Shown piece after piece: positions 17,251-26,924 of a stretch of 64,000 bases of DNA (position 1 is its first letter; each line of letters opens with the position of its first letter). The notes beneath the pieces were generated by a model. It had not been told where the DNA came from, ran no database searches, and worked only from the letters and a program-made list of their open reading frames with translations. The translations under genes and the position numbers were made by a program. Source of the DNA: Methylotenera sp. (lineage in GTDB: Bacteria > Pseudomonadota > Gammaproteobacteria > Burkholderiales > Methylophilaceae); NCBI GenBank assembly GCA_002928535.1, contig PERG01000003.1, positions 102,895-166,894 of the forward strand, written 5' to 3'.

Positions 17251-19884
17251 ATGACTATTAAACTCAGCAACAATCCTTCCAGCAAAGAAATCCGTCAGGC
17301 ATTTTTGGACTACTTCGCGTCTAAAGGCCACGAAGTCGTCGCCTCCAGTTCGCTAGTGCCACATGGTGACCCTACCCTGCTATTCACCAATGCGGGCATG
17401 AATCAATTCAAAGATGTGTTTTTAGGCTTTGATAAACGTACTTACACCCGTGCAGCTTCCAGCCAAAAATGTGTGCGTGCCGGCGGTAAGCATAATGACC
17501 TGGAAAATGTCGGCTATACGGCCCGCCACCACACGTTCTTTGAGATGTTGGGCAATTTCAGTTTCGGTGATTACTTCAAGCAAGATGCAATCAATTACGC
17601 GTGGGAATTACTGACCGTCGTTTTCAAGCTGCCAAAAGACAAACTCACCGTCACCGTTTATGCAGAAGATGATGAAGCGTACGATATCTGGACCAAACAA
17701 ATCGGCGTGCCTGCCGAACGTGTGATTCGTATAGGCGATAACAAAGGTGCACGCTACGCGTCCGATAACTTCTGGATGATGGGTGATACCGGCCCATGCG
17801 GTCCTTGTACCGAAATTTTCTATGACCATGGTGATCACCATTTCGGCGGCCCGCCAGGCAGCCCTGATGAAGACGGTGATCGCTTTATCGAAATCTGGAA
17901 CAACGTGTTCATGCAATACAACCGTGATGAAGCGGGTGTCATGCATAAACTACCGAAGCCATCTGTTGATACCGGCATGGGTCTCGAGCGTATCTCCGCC
18001 GTATTACAGCATGTACATGCTAACTATGAAATCGATGTATTCCAAACATTGATTCAGGCAGCTGCACGAGAAACCAAAACTGCCGATTTGAATAGTCCAA
18101 GTCTCAAAGTACTGGCTGACCACATTCGTGCTTGTAGCTTTTTAATTGCTGATGGCGTGATCCCAGGTAATGAAGGCCGCGGCTATGTGCTGCGCCGCAT
18201 CATTCGCCGGGCGATTCGTCATGGCTACAAGTTAGGTGCACGCAAAGCATTTTTCTATAAAATGCTACCTGACCTGGTTCAGGAAATGGGCCACGCCTAT
18301 CCCGAATTAATCGCCAATCAGGCGCGTATTTCCGACATGCTCAAACAGGAAGAGGACCGTTTTTTCGAGACGATTGAAAACGGCATGGCGATTCTGGAAG
18401 CGGAGTTAGCCAATACCAAAGGCGTATTCAACGGCGAAACTGCATTTAAATTACATGACACCTACGGTTTCCCACTCGATTTGACAGCTGATATTTGCCG
18501 CGAGCGTGATGTTAAGGTTGATACTGACGCATTCAATGCCGCGATGGCGCGCCAGAAAGACCAGGCACGTGCCGCTGGTAAATTTAAAATGTCGACTAAC
18601 CTGGAATATAGCGGCCAGTCCTCCACTTTCCATGGCTATGAAACTTTGGAAAAGCAAGCACAGGTATTAGTGATCTATAAAGACGGCATCGCTGTACAAA
18701 GCCTCAATGAAGGCGACCACGGTATCGTAGTGCTGGACCATACACCCTTCTATGCAGAATCCGGCGGACAAATCGGCGACTCTGGTGAATTGAAATCTGC
18801 TAACGGAATTTTTGCAGTAGAAGACACCCTGAAGATTCAAGCAGCGGTATTCGGCCATCACGGTATACTCAAAACCGGCACACTCAATGTGGGTGATAGC
18901 TTGACTGCTAAAGTCGACATGCATGCCCGTGCCAATACCATGCGCAATCACTCGGCTACACATTTGATGCATAAAGCGTTACGCGAAGTGTTAGGTGAAC
19001 ATGTGCAACAAAAAGGCTCGCTGGTTGATACCGAAAAAACCCGTTTTGACTTCGTGCATAACGCGCCGATGACGGATGCACAGCTGTTAAAAGTTGAGCA
19101 AATCGTGAATGCGGAAATTTTGGCAAACGCAGAGACCCAAGCACGCGTGATGGATATCGAATCTGCGCAAAAAACCGGCGCCGTGATGCTGTTCGGTGAG
19201 AAATATGGCGATGAAGTGCGTGTACTCGATATCGGCAGTTCACGCGAATTGTGTGGCGGCACCCATGTCAGCCGCACCGGTGATATCGGCCTGTTCAAAA
19301 TATTAAGTGAATCTGGCGTGGCTGCAGGGGTGCGTCGTATTGAAGCGACCACAGGCGAAGGCGCGTTGAAATTGATCCAGTCACAACAAGCATTGCTTAA
19401 CCAAACCGCGAGTGAACTCAAAGCCCCGGTGAGCGAGTTACCTGCCAAGATTTCCCAGATTCTCGATAACGTTCGGTCATTGGAAAAAGAACTTGCCCGT
19501 TTGAAATCCAAACTTGCTGCCGCACAAGGCGATGATCTTGCCTCCCAGGCTGTCGAAATTGGTGGGTTTAAAGTCCTGGCAACCATGCTGGAAGGCGCAG
19601 ATGCAAATACCTTGCGTGAAACTATGGACAAGCTCAAAGACAAGCTTAAATCCGCTGCAATCGTATTAGCCAGCACCAATGATGGTAAAGTCAGTTTAGC
19701 CGCTGGCGTGACCGCAGACCTGATTGCAAAAATCAAGGCTGGTGATCTGGTGAACCATGTGGCAAGCCAAGTGGGCGGCAAAGGCGGCGGCAAACCGGAT
19801 ATGGCAATGGCAGGCGGTACGGATGCTAGCCAGTTGCCCAAAGCATTGGCGAGTGTGAATGATTGGGTCGCCTCAAAATTGTAA
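17251..19884 (+). CDS. alaS: Alanyl-tRNA synthetase
   Basis: AlaS charges tRNA-Ala and edits Ser/Gly mischarging. The 877-residue protein has the class II catalytic core ([50 protein letters not shown], motif 3 [12 protein letters not shown]), the tRNA-recognition domain, the editing site HxxxH in [12 protein letters not shown] with the Cys of [12 protein letters not shown], and the C-terminal C-Ala domain ending in [15 protein letters not shown]. Full length, no anomalies. Confidence 0.98.
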   Translation: MTIKLSNNPSSKEIRQAFLDYFASKGHEVVASSSLVPHGDPTLLFTNAGMNQFKDVFLGFDKRTYTRAASSQKCVRAGGKHNDLENVGYTARHHTFFEMLGNFSFGDYFKQDAINYAWELLTVVFKLPKDKLTVTVYAEDDEAYDIWTKQIGVPAERVIRIGDNKGARYASDNFWMMGDTGPCGPCTEIFYDHGDHHFGGPPGSPDEDGDRFIEIWNNVFMQYNRDEAGVMHKLPKPSVDTGMGLERISAVLQHVHANYEIDVFQTLIQAAARETKTADLNSPSLKVLADHIRACSFLIADGVIPGNEGRGYVLRRIIRRAIRHGYKLGARKAFFYKMLPDLVQEMGHAYPELIANQARISDMLKQEEDRFFETIENGMAILEAELANTKGVFNGETAFKLHDTYGFPLDLTADICRERDVKVDTDAFNAAMARQKDQARAAGKFKMSTNLEYSGQSSTFHGYETLEKQAQVLVIYKDGIAVQSLNEGDHGIVVLDHTPFYAESGGQIGDSGELKSANGIFAVEDTLKIQAAVFGHHGILKTGTLNVGDSLTAKVDMHARANTMRNHSATHLMHKALREVLGEHVQQKGSLVDTEKTRFDFVHNAPMTDAQLLKVEQIVNAEILANAETQARVMDIESAQKTGAVMLFGEKYGDEVRVLDIGSSRELCGGTHVSRTGDIGLFKILSESGVAAGVRRIEATTGEGALKLIQSQQALLNQTASELKAPVSELPAKISQILDNVRSLEKELARLKSKLAAAQGDDLASQAVEIGGFKVLATMLEGADANTLRETMDKLKDKLKSAAIVLASTNDGKVSLAAGVTADLIAKIKAGDLVNHVASQVGGKGGGKPDMAMAGGTDASQLPKALASVNDWVASKL

Positions 19885-19960
19885 TTTTTACTATCTAAAA
19901 CTTATTTTTACTAACTTACCTATCTTTTAACTAAAAAGTGAAACGAATTAAGAGTTAACT

Positions 19961-21196
19961 ATGGCACTAATTGTACAAAAATACGGTGGAACTTCAGTTG
20001 CAAATCCGGAAAGGATTCGTAACGTGGCGCGACGGGTGGCCCGTTACAAGGCAATGGGGCATCAAGTGGTGGTCGTAGTGTCTGCAATGTCGGGCGAAAC
20101 TAACCGACTGATTAGTCTGGCCAAAGAGCTGATGACCGATCCTGATCCGCGTGAATTGGATACGATAGTCTCTACAGGCGAACAAGTGACAATCGGCATG
20201 ACCGCACTTGCCTTGATTGAATTGGGTATTAAGGCGAAAAGTTATACGGGTGCACAAGTCAAGATTCTGACTGACGATGCTCATACCAAAGCACGCATTC
20301 TAAACATTGACCAAGGCAATATTAAAGCTGATCTGGATGCAGGCTATGTATGCGTAGTAGCAGGGTTCCAAGGCGTAGATGAAAACGGCAATATCACGAC
20401 CTTAGGCCGTGGCGGTTCAGATACCACAGGCGTAGCACTCGCAGCGGCACTAGGGGCGGATGAATGCCAAATCTATACCGATGTTGATGGCGTTTATACA
20501 ACAGACCCACGTGTAGTGCCAGAAGCACGCCGTTTGAAGTCGATTACTTTTGAAGAGATGCTGGAATTAGCAAGCCAAGGCTCTAAGGTATTGCAAATCC
20601 GCTCTGTGGAATTTGCCGGTAAATACAAGGTTAAGTTACGTGTGCTTTCCAGCTTTGAAGAAGAAGGCGACGGCACACTCATTACATTTGAAGAAGATGG
20701 CAAGGAAAGCAATATGGAACAACCAATTATTTCAGGGATCGCGTTTAACCGCGACGAAGCTAAAGTCACCGTACTAGGCGTACCGGATCGTCCGGGCATC
20801 GCTTACCAAATTCTTGGCCCGATTGCCGATGCCAAGATCGATGTTGATATGATCATCCAAAACGTAGGCGCAGACGGCACTACCGACTTTACCTTCACCG
20901 TGCATAAAAACGAGTTGAATAAAGCACTGGCAATTTTGAAAGACAAGGTACAAGGCCATATCAATGCACGCGAAATTATTGGCGACGATAAAATCGCTAA
21001 AGTATCCGTGGTTGGGGTTGGCATGCGTTCACATGTGGGCATTGCCAGCCAAATGTTCCGCACATTGGCAGAAGAAGGCATCAATATTCAAATGATCTCG
21101 ACCAGCGAAATCAAGATTGCTGTAGTGATCGACGAAAAATACATGGAACTTGCCGTGCGCGTATTGCACAAAGCATTTGAGCTGGAAGAAGCTTAA
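19961..21196 (+). CDS. lysC: Aspartate kinase
   Basis: LysC phosphorylates aspartate, opening the lysine/threonine/methionine pathway. The 411-residue protein starts IVQKYGGTSVANPERI, has VVSAMSGETNRLI, TTLGRGGSDTTGVALAAALGA, YTDVDGVYTTDPR, and two C-terminal ACT domains (VTVLGVPDRPGIAYQILGP and VSVVGVGMRSHVGIASQMF) for feedback control by lysine/threonine. It is the single-function type usual in betaproteobacteria. tRNA-Ser follows 63 bases later. Confidence 0.97.
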   Translation: MALIVQKYGGTSVANPERIRNVARRVARYKAMGHQVVVVVSAMSGETNRLISLAKELMTDPDPRELDTIVSTGEQVTIGMTALALIELGIKAKSYTGAQVKILTDDAHTKARILNIDQGNIKADLDAGYVCVVAGFQGVDENGNITTLGRGGSDTTGVALAAALGADECQIYTDVDGVYTTDPRVVPEARRLKSITFEEMLELASQGSKVLQIRSVEFAGKYKVKLRVLSSFEEEGDGTLITFEEDGKESNMEQPIISGIAFNRDEAKVTVLGVPDRPGIAYQILGPIADAKIDVDMIIQNVGADGTTDFTFTVHKNELNKALAILKDKVQGHINAREIIGDDKIAKVSVVGVGMRSHVGIASQMFRTLAEEGINIQMISTSEIKIAVVIDEKYMELAVRVLHKAFELEEA

Positions 21197-21259
21197 GCTT
21201 TTAATTGATTTATAGAGGGGTTTAGCGTAGTATCACGCCCCTGAAACAGCGTAATAAAC

Positions 21260-21353
21260 GGAGAGCTGGCCGAGTGGTCGAAGGCACTTCCCTGCTAAGG
21301 AAGCATACGGGCTTAAATCTGTATCGAGGGTTCGAATCCCTCGCTCTCCGCCA
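21260..21353 (+). tRNA. tRNA-Ser(GCT), used as integration site
   Basis: Acceptor stem GGAGAGC pairs with GCTCTCC, followed by discriminator G and an encoded CCA (21351-21353). D-arm GCCGAGTGG, anticodon GCT at 21294-21296, a long variable arm typical of tRNA-Ser, and T-arm GAGGGTTCGAATCCCTC. The last 18 bases plus five downstream recur at 33843-33865, so the gene is the attB of the adjoining element and its 3' end is restored by element sequence. Confidence 0.97.
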
Positions 21354-21358
21354 GTAAT
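21336..21358. repeat. attL: 23-bp repeat at the tRNA-Ser 3' end
   Basis: The segment 21336-21358 (T-arm 3' strand, acceptor 3' strand, CCA and AGTAAT-type tail) is identical to 33843-33865 and resembles 35645-35666 (differences near the edges and one base after CCA). This is the direct-repeat signature of site-specific integration into a tRNA gene. Confidence 0.9.
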
Positions 21359-21416
21359 ATTTTAAGTGGCAAAAAATCATTTAAATCAATTACTTATCCT
21401 ACATCTGCATTTATCG

Positions 21417-21436
21417 TTTCACCTCATGTTTTCACC
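21417..21436. repeat. Candidate integrase arm-type site, left end
   Basis: The sequence TTTCACCTCATGTTTTCACC at 21417-21436 contains two TTTCACC units. Closely related double units occur at the opposite end of the element (33760-33786) and in the neighbouring remnant (near 33903 and 33989). Repeats of this kind placed just inside both att sites are expected for tyrosine-integrase arm binding. Inference from position only. Confidence 0.5.
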
Positions 21437-21592
21437 CCATATCCTCCCAAACATAATTGCTAATGTGGGAAAAATAAGAACAGATATAACGTCTCTTTAG
21501 AATTGCTTACAGATGCAAGTTAAGTGCAATTACCATTCTCCAATTCTCGGGTTCTAAAACCACATAAGAGCTGTAACGTACGCTCCTTATAC

Positions 21593-22888
21593 TCACTGGC
21601 ATTTAGCTATAGGTATCTCATTCCAGCTACCTGTATAGTTCGGACTTTTATACTCTCTGCGCATAGCCCAACTCTTATTAATGCCTTCAGATGCTAGCTT
21701 GATAGTACCTCTCCCGTATTTATTATTAAGCTTGTCCATCACAGCCATAAGCTCGTCAGACTTAGGAGCTGCTGCTGTACCAAACAGGTCTGTTTGCTGA
21801 CCTCCTTCTGGCACTAGCTCCATAAGCATTACTCCAGCTTTTTGGTAGTACACGCCTGGCTTATACATTTGTTTAAGCACCCAAAGTGCTGCCTTTGTTA
21901 TTTGCAAAGTACAGTTTGTAGGTGCAGGCAAACCTATCATCCCATCACCCGGATAAAACTTTGCTTTATCGAACGGACTGTTTTGAGCGAATGCGTAAAC
22001 AGCATTAGCGTATAAGCCTTGTTTGCGCAGGCGCTGGGCTGCATTGGCTGCATGAAAGGTTATCGCCTCTACCAGCTCTTGCAGCGTGGTTACACGGGCG
22101 CCAAATGAACGAGAACTCATCACCTGTTTAGCTTCTGCTAAGGACTCATCCAGCTCTAGCCAAGACTCACCATTAAGTTCTTTAATCGTGCGCTCTAGCA
22201 CTACGCCAAACTCGTCTCGAATGCGTTTAGTATCAGCTCGTTTTAGGCGTAGAACGTTATGTACACCATGGGAATTTAATTTAGCTTCTAATCTACTACC
22301 TATTCCCCAAACTTTAGATACAGGTAGGTTTGCCATAATATCGTTTAAGTCATGATGTGCCATGCTGGTGAAGTCGCATACACCGTTAGCATACGTGTTC
22401 TTCTTAGCGTGATGATTAGCAAGCTTGGCTAAGGTCTTGGTACTTCCGATGCCTACACAGATAGGTAGGCCTGTCCATTGAAGTACAGTACTTTTAATTT
22501 CCTGACCGTGAGCTACTAAATCTATTTTCATTCCAGTAAGGTCTAAGAACGATTCATCAATCGAATATACCTCCTGGCGAGGTGAAAACTGTTTGAGAGT
22601 AGCCATGAAGCGATTGCTCATATTTGCATAGAGTTCGTAGTTAGAAGAAAAAGCTACTACACCTAACTTACGTGCCTCTTCTTCAACCTCAAACCATGGC
22701 TTGCACATATATAGCTCAAGGATAGCCTTAGCCTCCTTAGTTTGAGCTATGACACATCCGTCGTTATTGGAAAGTACTACGATAGGCTTGCCGATAAGGT
22801 CAGGTCGCATAAGCCTTTCGCACTCACCGTAAAACGAATTTGCGTCACAAAGCGCGTAAACTTGATTAAAGCGGTGGGGGGAGAACAC
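21593..22888 (-). CDS. umuC: UmuC-like translesion DNA polymerase V catalytic subunit
   Basis: Y-family polymerase subunit for SOS mutagenesis. The sequence shows VYALCDANSFYGECERLM (palm metal site Asp), VVLSNNDGCVIAQTKEAK, EVYSIDESFLDLTGM with the catalytic DE pair, GLPICVGIGSTKTLAKLANH, KVWGIGSRLEAKL, and the C-terminal UmuC extension DKLNNKYGRGTIKLASEG followed by WAMRREYKSPNYTGSW. There is no ATG near the homology start: candidates are GTG at 22888 or 22900 and TTG at 22912, all overlapping the umuD 3' end (22866). Pol V genes are frequent on mobile elements; a decayed copy of this gene's 3' end lies at 34147-34281. Confidence 0.92.
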   Translation of the reverse strand: MFSPHRFNQVYALCDANSFYGECERLMRPDLIGKPIVVLSNNDGCVIAQTKEAKAILELYMCKPWFEVEEEARKLGVVAFSSNYELYANMSNRFMATLKQFSPRQEVYSIDESFLDLTGMKIDLVAHGQEIKSTVLQWTGLPICVGIGSTKTLAKLANHHAKKNTYANGVCDFTSMAHHDLNDIMANLPVSKVWGIGSRLEAKLNSHGVHNVLRLKRADTKRIRDEFGVVLERTIKELNGESWLELDESLAEAKQVMSSRSFGARVTTLQELVEAITFHAANAAQRLRKQGLYANAVYAFAQNSPFDKAKFYPGDGMIGLPAPTNCTLQITKAALWVLKQMYKPGVYYQKAGVMLMELVPEGGQQTDLFGTAAAPKSDELMAVMDKLNNKYGRGTIKLASEGINKSWAMRREYKSPNYTGSWNEIPIAKCQ

Positions 22889-23465
22889 GACGCACCACAC
22901 CAAAAATAACAAGCTCCTGGCCCTCTGAAAACGTAATTGGAGGGAAATCTGGATGCTCGGAAAGAAGTTTTACCACACCCCCGCGTTTATAAAGTCGTTT
23001 TACCACCCACTCCCCATCTACAGCAGCCACAACGATAGCTCCGTACTTATGTGGCAGTGAACGGTCTACTAACAACAAGTCTCCATCGAATATGCGAGCG
23101 CCCTCCATAGACTTGCCACTAGCTGTGAAGAAGAATGTAGCAGCAGGGTTTTTAATGCATAGCTCATTGAGGTCTAAGAACTTCTGTTCATAGTCCTGAG
23201 CAGGTGAAGGAAAGCGAGACTGTCCTGCCGATATAGAGTAGCTATATACAGGTCTAGCGAGCTTAGGCGGGTTTTGCATAGCTTGAGGTAAATTCAACAC
23301 AGGTGCAGCTTTGTTTACTGGCTTCTTCTTGAACGCCTTTAGATATACAAGGACATCATCCTTAATGCTATTAGGGACACGTACTACGGATGTCTTCTCG
23401 CCATATGGGCTAGCAGGTGTTTTACGCCCTGAATTTGGTCTACTCCCGCCATGAGTTGAGGTCAT
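22866..23465 (-). CDS. umuD: UmuD-like SOS mutagenesis protein (S24 peptidase)
   Basis: UmuD is a LexA-type Ser/Lys self-cleaving protein; the processed form activates UmuC. The 199-residue sequence has an extra N-terminal segment rich in Arg/Ser/Gly (GGSRPNSGRKTPASPYGEK), then a cleavage-like site in the YSISAG segment, the catalytic Ser in TASGKSMEGARIFDGDLLLV and the catalytic Lys in AAVDGEWVVKRLYKRGG. The N-terminal extension resembles arm or DNA-binding tails in element-borne UmuD proteins. umuC overlaps its end. The upstream region holds an inverted repeat (23472-23502). Confidence 0.9.
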   Translation of the reverse strand: MTSTHGGSRPNSGRKTPASPYGEKTSVVRVPNSIKDDVLVYLKAFKKKPVNKAAPVLNLPQAMQNPPKLARPVYSYSISAGQSRFPSPAQDYEQKFLDLNELCIKNPAATFFFTASGKSMEGARIFDGDLLLVDRSLPHKYGAIVVAAVDGEWVVKRLYKRGGVVKLLSEHPDFPPITFSEGQELVIFGVVRRVLPPPL

Positions 23466-23471
23466 AAATTA

Positions 23472-23502
23472 AATCTTGAAATATGTAACAATAATCAAGA
23501 TT
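23472..23502. promoter_or_regulatory. Inverted repeat upstream of umuD, possible operator
   Basis: AATCTTGA at 23472-23479 is matched by its exact reverse complement TCAAGATT at 23495-23502 with 15 bases between. A second dyad, ATGTAA/TTACAT (23483-23488 and 23510-23515), overlaps it. It lies just upstream of the umuD start and between divergent genes (umuD and the DarT-like gene), so it may be a repressor site for either. No consensus betaproteobacterial LexA box is evident. Confidence 0.35.
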
Positions 23503-23591
23503 ATCATATTTACATGAACTTTGGCTAACCTGATTGCGTAATTGGGGAATACATAATAGATTATCAAAAAGAACAATAATAAGGCTAAAAA

Positions 23592-24239
23592 ATGGCTCTA
23601 GAGAATACTATTCAGGAAGTAGCAACAGCACTTCAAATACCATACTTAGTACATTTCACTCGTACAGAGCATTTACCCTCTATCATGAATCATGGACTCT
23701 ACCCCGTTAGTAGACATAGTGAGCTACCAGTAGGCCCTACTATCAATGACATACATAGATTTGATGGCCATTTGGACGCAACTTCTCTATCAATCGCTCA
23801 TCCAAACAGCCCCATGTTTTATAAATGTCGCAGAAGTGATGATGAAGTAAGTTGGTCAGTTCTAATTTTAAAACCATCTTTGCTGTGGATGAAACAATGT
23901 GCTTTTTGTCGTCATAATGCTGCTGATAATAGAATAAGACTTCAAGACTTGAATCAATTACAAACGTCAGCTGCCTTAAGTGGCATGTATGATGATGGAG
24001 ATGGAATATTATTAGAGACTAGAGCCAGTCAGTCGCTCAAGCATTACGACCCTACAGACGTACAAGCTGAAGTGCTTGTACTCGATATAATTGAACCTGC
24101 CTATATACATGCAGTTGTATTTGATACGCATGAAGCGAAGACACAGCATGCCGGAATAATGGGTGAAAGAAAATCCTATGTAAATGGTAAATCAGGGCTT
24201 TTTTCTCAGCGTACTTATTTAAGGGATAGAATGAAATAA
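23592..24239 (+). CDS. DarT-like ADP-ribosyltransferase (DUF4433), probable toxin
   Basis: A 215-residue protein of the DUF4433/DarT family, enzymes that attach ADP-ribose from NAD to DNA bases and act as toxins or anti-phage effectors. Visible features: LVHFTRTEHLPSIMNHGL at the N terminus (the NAD-binding strand and helix with His/Arg), SIAHPNSPMFYKC, a central loop, and AEVLVLDIIEP near the end with the acidic residue expected for catalysis. It overlaps the next gene by one base (TAATG). A toxin-antitoxin pair is the likely reading; the DNA base modified is unknown. Confidence 0.78.
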   Translation: MALENTIQEVATALQIPYLVHFTRTEHLPSIMNHGLYPVSRHSELPVGPTINDIHRFDGHLDATSLSIAHPNSPMFYKCRRSDDEVSWSVLILKPSLLWMKQCAFCRHNAADNRIRLQDLNQLQTSAALSGMYDDGDGILLETRASQSLKHYDPTDVQAEVLVLDIIEPAYIHAVVFDTHEAKTQHAGIMGERKSYVNGKSGLFSQRTYLRDRMK

Positions 24240-24961
24240 TGGCCAATAGACCTATTTTTATACCGAGTCTAAAGGACCGCATACTAGTAAATACCAAACA
24301 CGTAGACTTTAAATGGTCTCCTGGGATGTCTGTAAGCCAAAAGCAGAAATCTGTTGAATCACTACACACCGCAGCTTGTGAAACGTTGCACTTAGAAAAA
24401 ATACTAGAAGTATCCACTAAGTCCAAGGAACCTTTAGGGGTAGCTTTGAGTGCATTCAACTTAATGTTTACGACCTTAAAATATAATCGTACATTTACTG
24501 TTGAGAGCGCCTATCAAGGCAGCAAGGTTTTTGAAAACGGAGGACCTTACAATGACTTGTTTGAAGCGCCTTCTAGAGATGCAAAGACCGATGAAAGATT
24601 ACAATCATCTGGCAGGTTAAAAGGTTTTAGCTTCTTTGGTAAGAGGTGGGGGTTGGAACCACAAACTGCTTTTTATGATTGGCTCTACATAAACGCTATA
24701 AGCAAACGCCCCGATTTGATAGAACAGCTTAGGGACTATTCTGCATTTACTGACATTGAGTTCAATCCAGAACGCTCCTTTAATTGTCAAGCTTACTCCG
24801 TAGCCCTATGCGTCTCTCTATATAAAAGAAACATGCTAGATAGAGCATTATCTGCTACTGAAGAATTTATAAGTATCATAAACCAATCAGCAATAAACAA
24901 TGCTCGGCATAATGAAGCTTTACAGCCTTCATTGGGCATCTTTAAAGAAATGGATAGTTAA
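24239..24961 (+). CDS. DarT-partner protein (DUF6977/NADAR-like), probable antitoxin
   Basis: A 240-residue soluble protein translated from an ATG overlapping the stop of the DarT-like gene. It has a conserved-looking core: KWSPGMSVSQKQKSV, EVSTKSKEPLGVALSAFNL, TVESAYQGSKVFENGGPYND, AKTDERL and TDIEFNPERSFNCQAYS. LSAFNL plus VESAYQGSK is reminiscent of NADAR proteins, which remove ADP-ribose from guanine and serve as antitoxins to some DarT enzymes. I recall proteins of this pattern as regular DUF4433 neighbours. The role of antidote is inference from pairing and this resemblance. Confidence 0.65.
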   Translation: MANRPIFIPSLKDRILVNTKHVDFKWSPGMSVSQKQKSVESLHTAACETLHLEKILEVSTKSKEPLGVALSAFNLMFTTLKYNRTFTVESAYQGSKVFENGGPYNDLFEAPSRDAKTDERLQSSGRLKGFSFFGKRWGLEPQTAFYDWLYINAISKRPDLIEQLRDYSAFTDIEFNPERSFNCQAYSVALCVSLYKRNMLDRALSATEEFISIINQSAINNARHNEALQPSLGIFKEMDS

Positions 24962-25003
24962 TGTTTATGAAGGCAGTCTAACTGCCACATAGCCTAGCCT
25001 ATT

Positions 25004-26008
25004 TTAAGAAGCTAAAAATAAGTCTTTTTGAAACTCATCATATTTCGGATATAGTCGATTGGCAAATTTATAGAAATCGTCCCAATTATCGAAACCTCGC
25101 ATTAAAGTTATTAACGAGTACAAATGCTGAGCTAACATAGGATGACCTACGTCCTCGGTTAACCATTGATGGTGTTTTGATTTTCTCTTACCCTTTTCGT
25201 TTTTAGGGTTAGCTCTTCTAAGTTCATCTAAAACTCTTGGACCCAATCTCGAATAAACCAAGTCATTAATGTATTTCCCGACTACAGATGGACTTTTACC
25301 TGGTCCTGAATATTCCCATTTATGCAATTTATGAACTTGTTCAAAAAATTCATTAGGAAACATTTGTACCCACGCTGCAATCTCTTTTCTAATGACTTTT
25401 TCCAAGTAGCCCTGAAGGGCATCTTTTTCCCTAACATACTGGTATCCAGTAGCCTCATCAATTAGCCCGGCTATACCTACCTTAGCAAGACTTTTGATAA
25501 TGATTTCTGCCTGCTCTGCAAGATGCTCTTGATTAGGCAAAAGTATTTTTACTCCGCTAATCCTCTCTTGCTTTCTAGCGTCAAGGTACATACTGATGAT
25601 GTCAACAATATCTTCAGCTTCGTAACATTGAGCCTTCCTCCCACCTATATCCAACAAAATTGCTGCTTCGTCCAAAGATTTATCTTTGAATTTTAATGGT
25701 ACAAAAGGTTGTAGATTTTTAGCAGCCAGGTAACGGTCTAACCCTCCTTTCTTATTTCCAGTAAGCAATCCCACAACTTCACGCTGGACAATAACTCGCC
25801 TTATTACATTATCGATTTCGATGACAGCGCAGGGAATTTCTCTATCCAAAATTTTTAATGTGCCAATGTATGATGGAGAAGGTATTTTTTCACCACCCCA
25901 TCTACTTAAAGCTGCGCGTTTTGCAATATCTGAACGTTGCTCCTTTGTTAAGGCCTCTTTCCTAGCTAAACCACCCTTAGATTGCTTACTTTCAACTTTA
26001 TCATTCAT
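25004..26008 (-). CDS. P63C domain-containing protein
   Basis: A 334-residue protein with a Lys/Arg-rich N terminus (GGLARKEALTKEQRSDIAKR) followed by a region with GLDRYLAAKNLQPFVPLKF and the P63C signature GLIDEATGYQYVREKDAL, then RKEIAAWVQMFPNEFFEQVH. P63C proteins are found on phages, plasmids and islands; their biochemical role is not established. The C-terminal part (HHQWLTEDVGHPMLAQHLYS) is also typical of the family. Its promoter region contains the ATGCTTGCT repeats at 26046-26091, possibly an operator. Confidence 0.8.
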   Translation of the reverse strand: MNDKVESKQSKGGLARKEALTKEQRSDIAKRAALSRWGGEKIPSPSYIGTLKILDREIPCAVIEIDNVIRRVIVQREVVGLLTGNKKGGLDRYLAAKNLQPFVPLKFKDKSLDEAAILLDIGGRKAQCYEAEDIVDIISMYLDARKQERISGVKILLPNQEHLAEQAEIIIKSLAKVGIAGLIDEATGYQYVREKDALQGYLEKVIRKEIAAWVQMFPNEFFEQVHKLHKWEYSGPGKSPSVVGKYINDLVYSRLGPRVLDELRRANPKNEKGKRKSKHHQWLTEDVGHPMLAQHLYSLITLMRGFDNWDDFYKFANRLYPKYDEFQKDLFLAS

Positions 26009-26315
26009 ATAAATCCTTTAGCATGCATAATGTAAATCAATACTAAATGCTTGCTACATTTAAAGCAAGCATTATTTAACATATGCTTGCTAATTATTAT
26101 TGTTAATATTGGATTTTAATGCGTGGCGTTTTCAATGATTTTAATTTGTGCGACCGAGTTTGTTACTTCTAACTTAGAAATACCAATAAGTAGAAGTCAT
26201 ATCACAATTTTAGTATTGAGGTATCAAATTGAATTTTAGAAGAATATTTAATAGCCATTATTATTCTGTAGGAATATCATTAAGCTGTTAGTTAAAACTC
26301 CTAAGAAAGTTAGCA
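26009..26315. other. Non-coding A+T-rich interval with a 10-bp inverted repeat
   Basis: 307 bases between divergent genes without a credible ORF. At 26046-26073 an exact inverted repeat AATGCTTGCT / AGCAAGCATT (8-base spacer) is followed by a third half-site ATGCTTGCT at 26083-26091. The position immediately upstream of the P63C gene start suggests an operator. Confidence 0.5.
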
Positions 26316-26924
26316 ATGTTTAAATTCGTTTTCACGTTTATCTTTTTTATAGTGGCAGTCGAAAAGACAAATGCTGAAGTAATGATGCAAGCTAATTTCA
26401 TCGGTCAACCAGTAATGCTTATGACAGATGGCAGACCCAACTCTTGTGGAATTAGGATTATTGGTTATCAAACTCCATCATCAAACAATAATCCTGAAGA
26501 AGAACTATGGGTACCTGATGGTTCTTTTATGATTCAAAGGTCCGGATATGGGTTAGTCAAAGCTTTGGGATATAAGATTAAGCTCAAAGATATGCTTAAC
26601 AATGGCGAGGCAATCGGTAAGCCTATTAAAAGTTTTTGGTTCAAAGCAGAGGGAGAGAAAGCAACTGTTCCGGTTTTGCCCATCCAACCAGGAGAAAATC
26701 CACTATCTTTACTTTATGCCACTGATGGAGAGTCAATTACTGCTTTGATTGATGCAGTTTTCAGTCAGAAAGTGATTCAGTTTGCTTTGAAGTTTGATTC
26801 AGGAACAGATATAGCTTTTTATGGAAAAGTATCTCTAACTAATGATGAAATCACCCAATCATTAGCCTGTATGAAAGAGCTTTATTCTCTGATGGAAAGT
26901 GATGTTAAAAAAGACCAGAGATGA
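26316..26924 (+). CDS. Exported protein of unknown function
   Basis: A 202-residue protein with an N-terminal signal peptide (strongly hydrophobic FKFVFTFIFFIVAV, likely cleavage after TNA near residue 20). The mature region is mixed alpha/beta and has two Cys (positions near 44 and 188) that could form a disulfide. I recognise no family. Its last 23 bases overlap the start of the HNH-type gene, so the two are probably co-expressed, which is odd for an exported protein and a nuclease-like protein. Confidence 0.6.
   Translation: MFKFVFTFIFFIVAVEKTNAEVMMQANFIGQPVMLMTDGRPNSCGIRIIGYQTPSSNNNPEEELWVPDGSFMIQRSGYGLVKALGYKIKLKDMLNNGEAIGKPIKSFWFKAEGEKATVPVLPIQPGENPLSLLYATDGESITALIDAVFSQKVIQFALKFDSGTDIAFYGKVSLTNDEITQSLACMKELYSLMESDVKKDQR

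Noticed and set aside
18948..19841. Long open frame (297 codons) on the minus strand inside alaS
   Set aside because: It lies antisense to a strongly conserved alaS region, is low in complexity (Ser/Ala rich), and has no ribosome site or homology; a composition shadow.
21197..21259. Terminator between lysC and tRNA-Ser (AGGGG...CCCCT)
   Set aside because: The stem is only five pairs with a long loop and no T-run.
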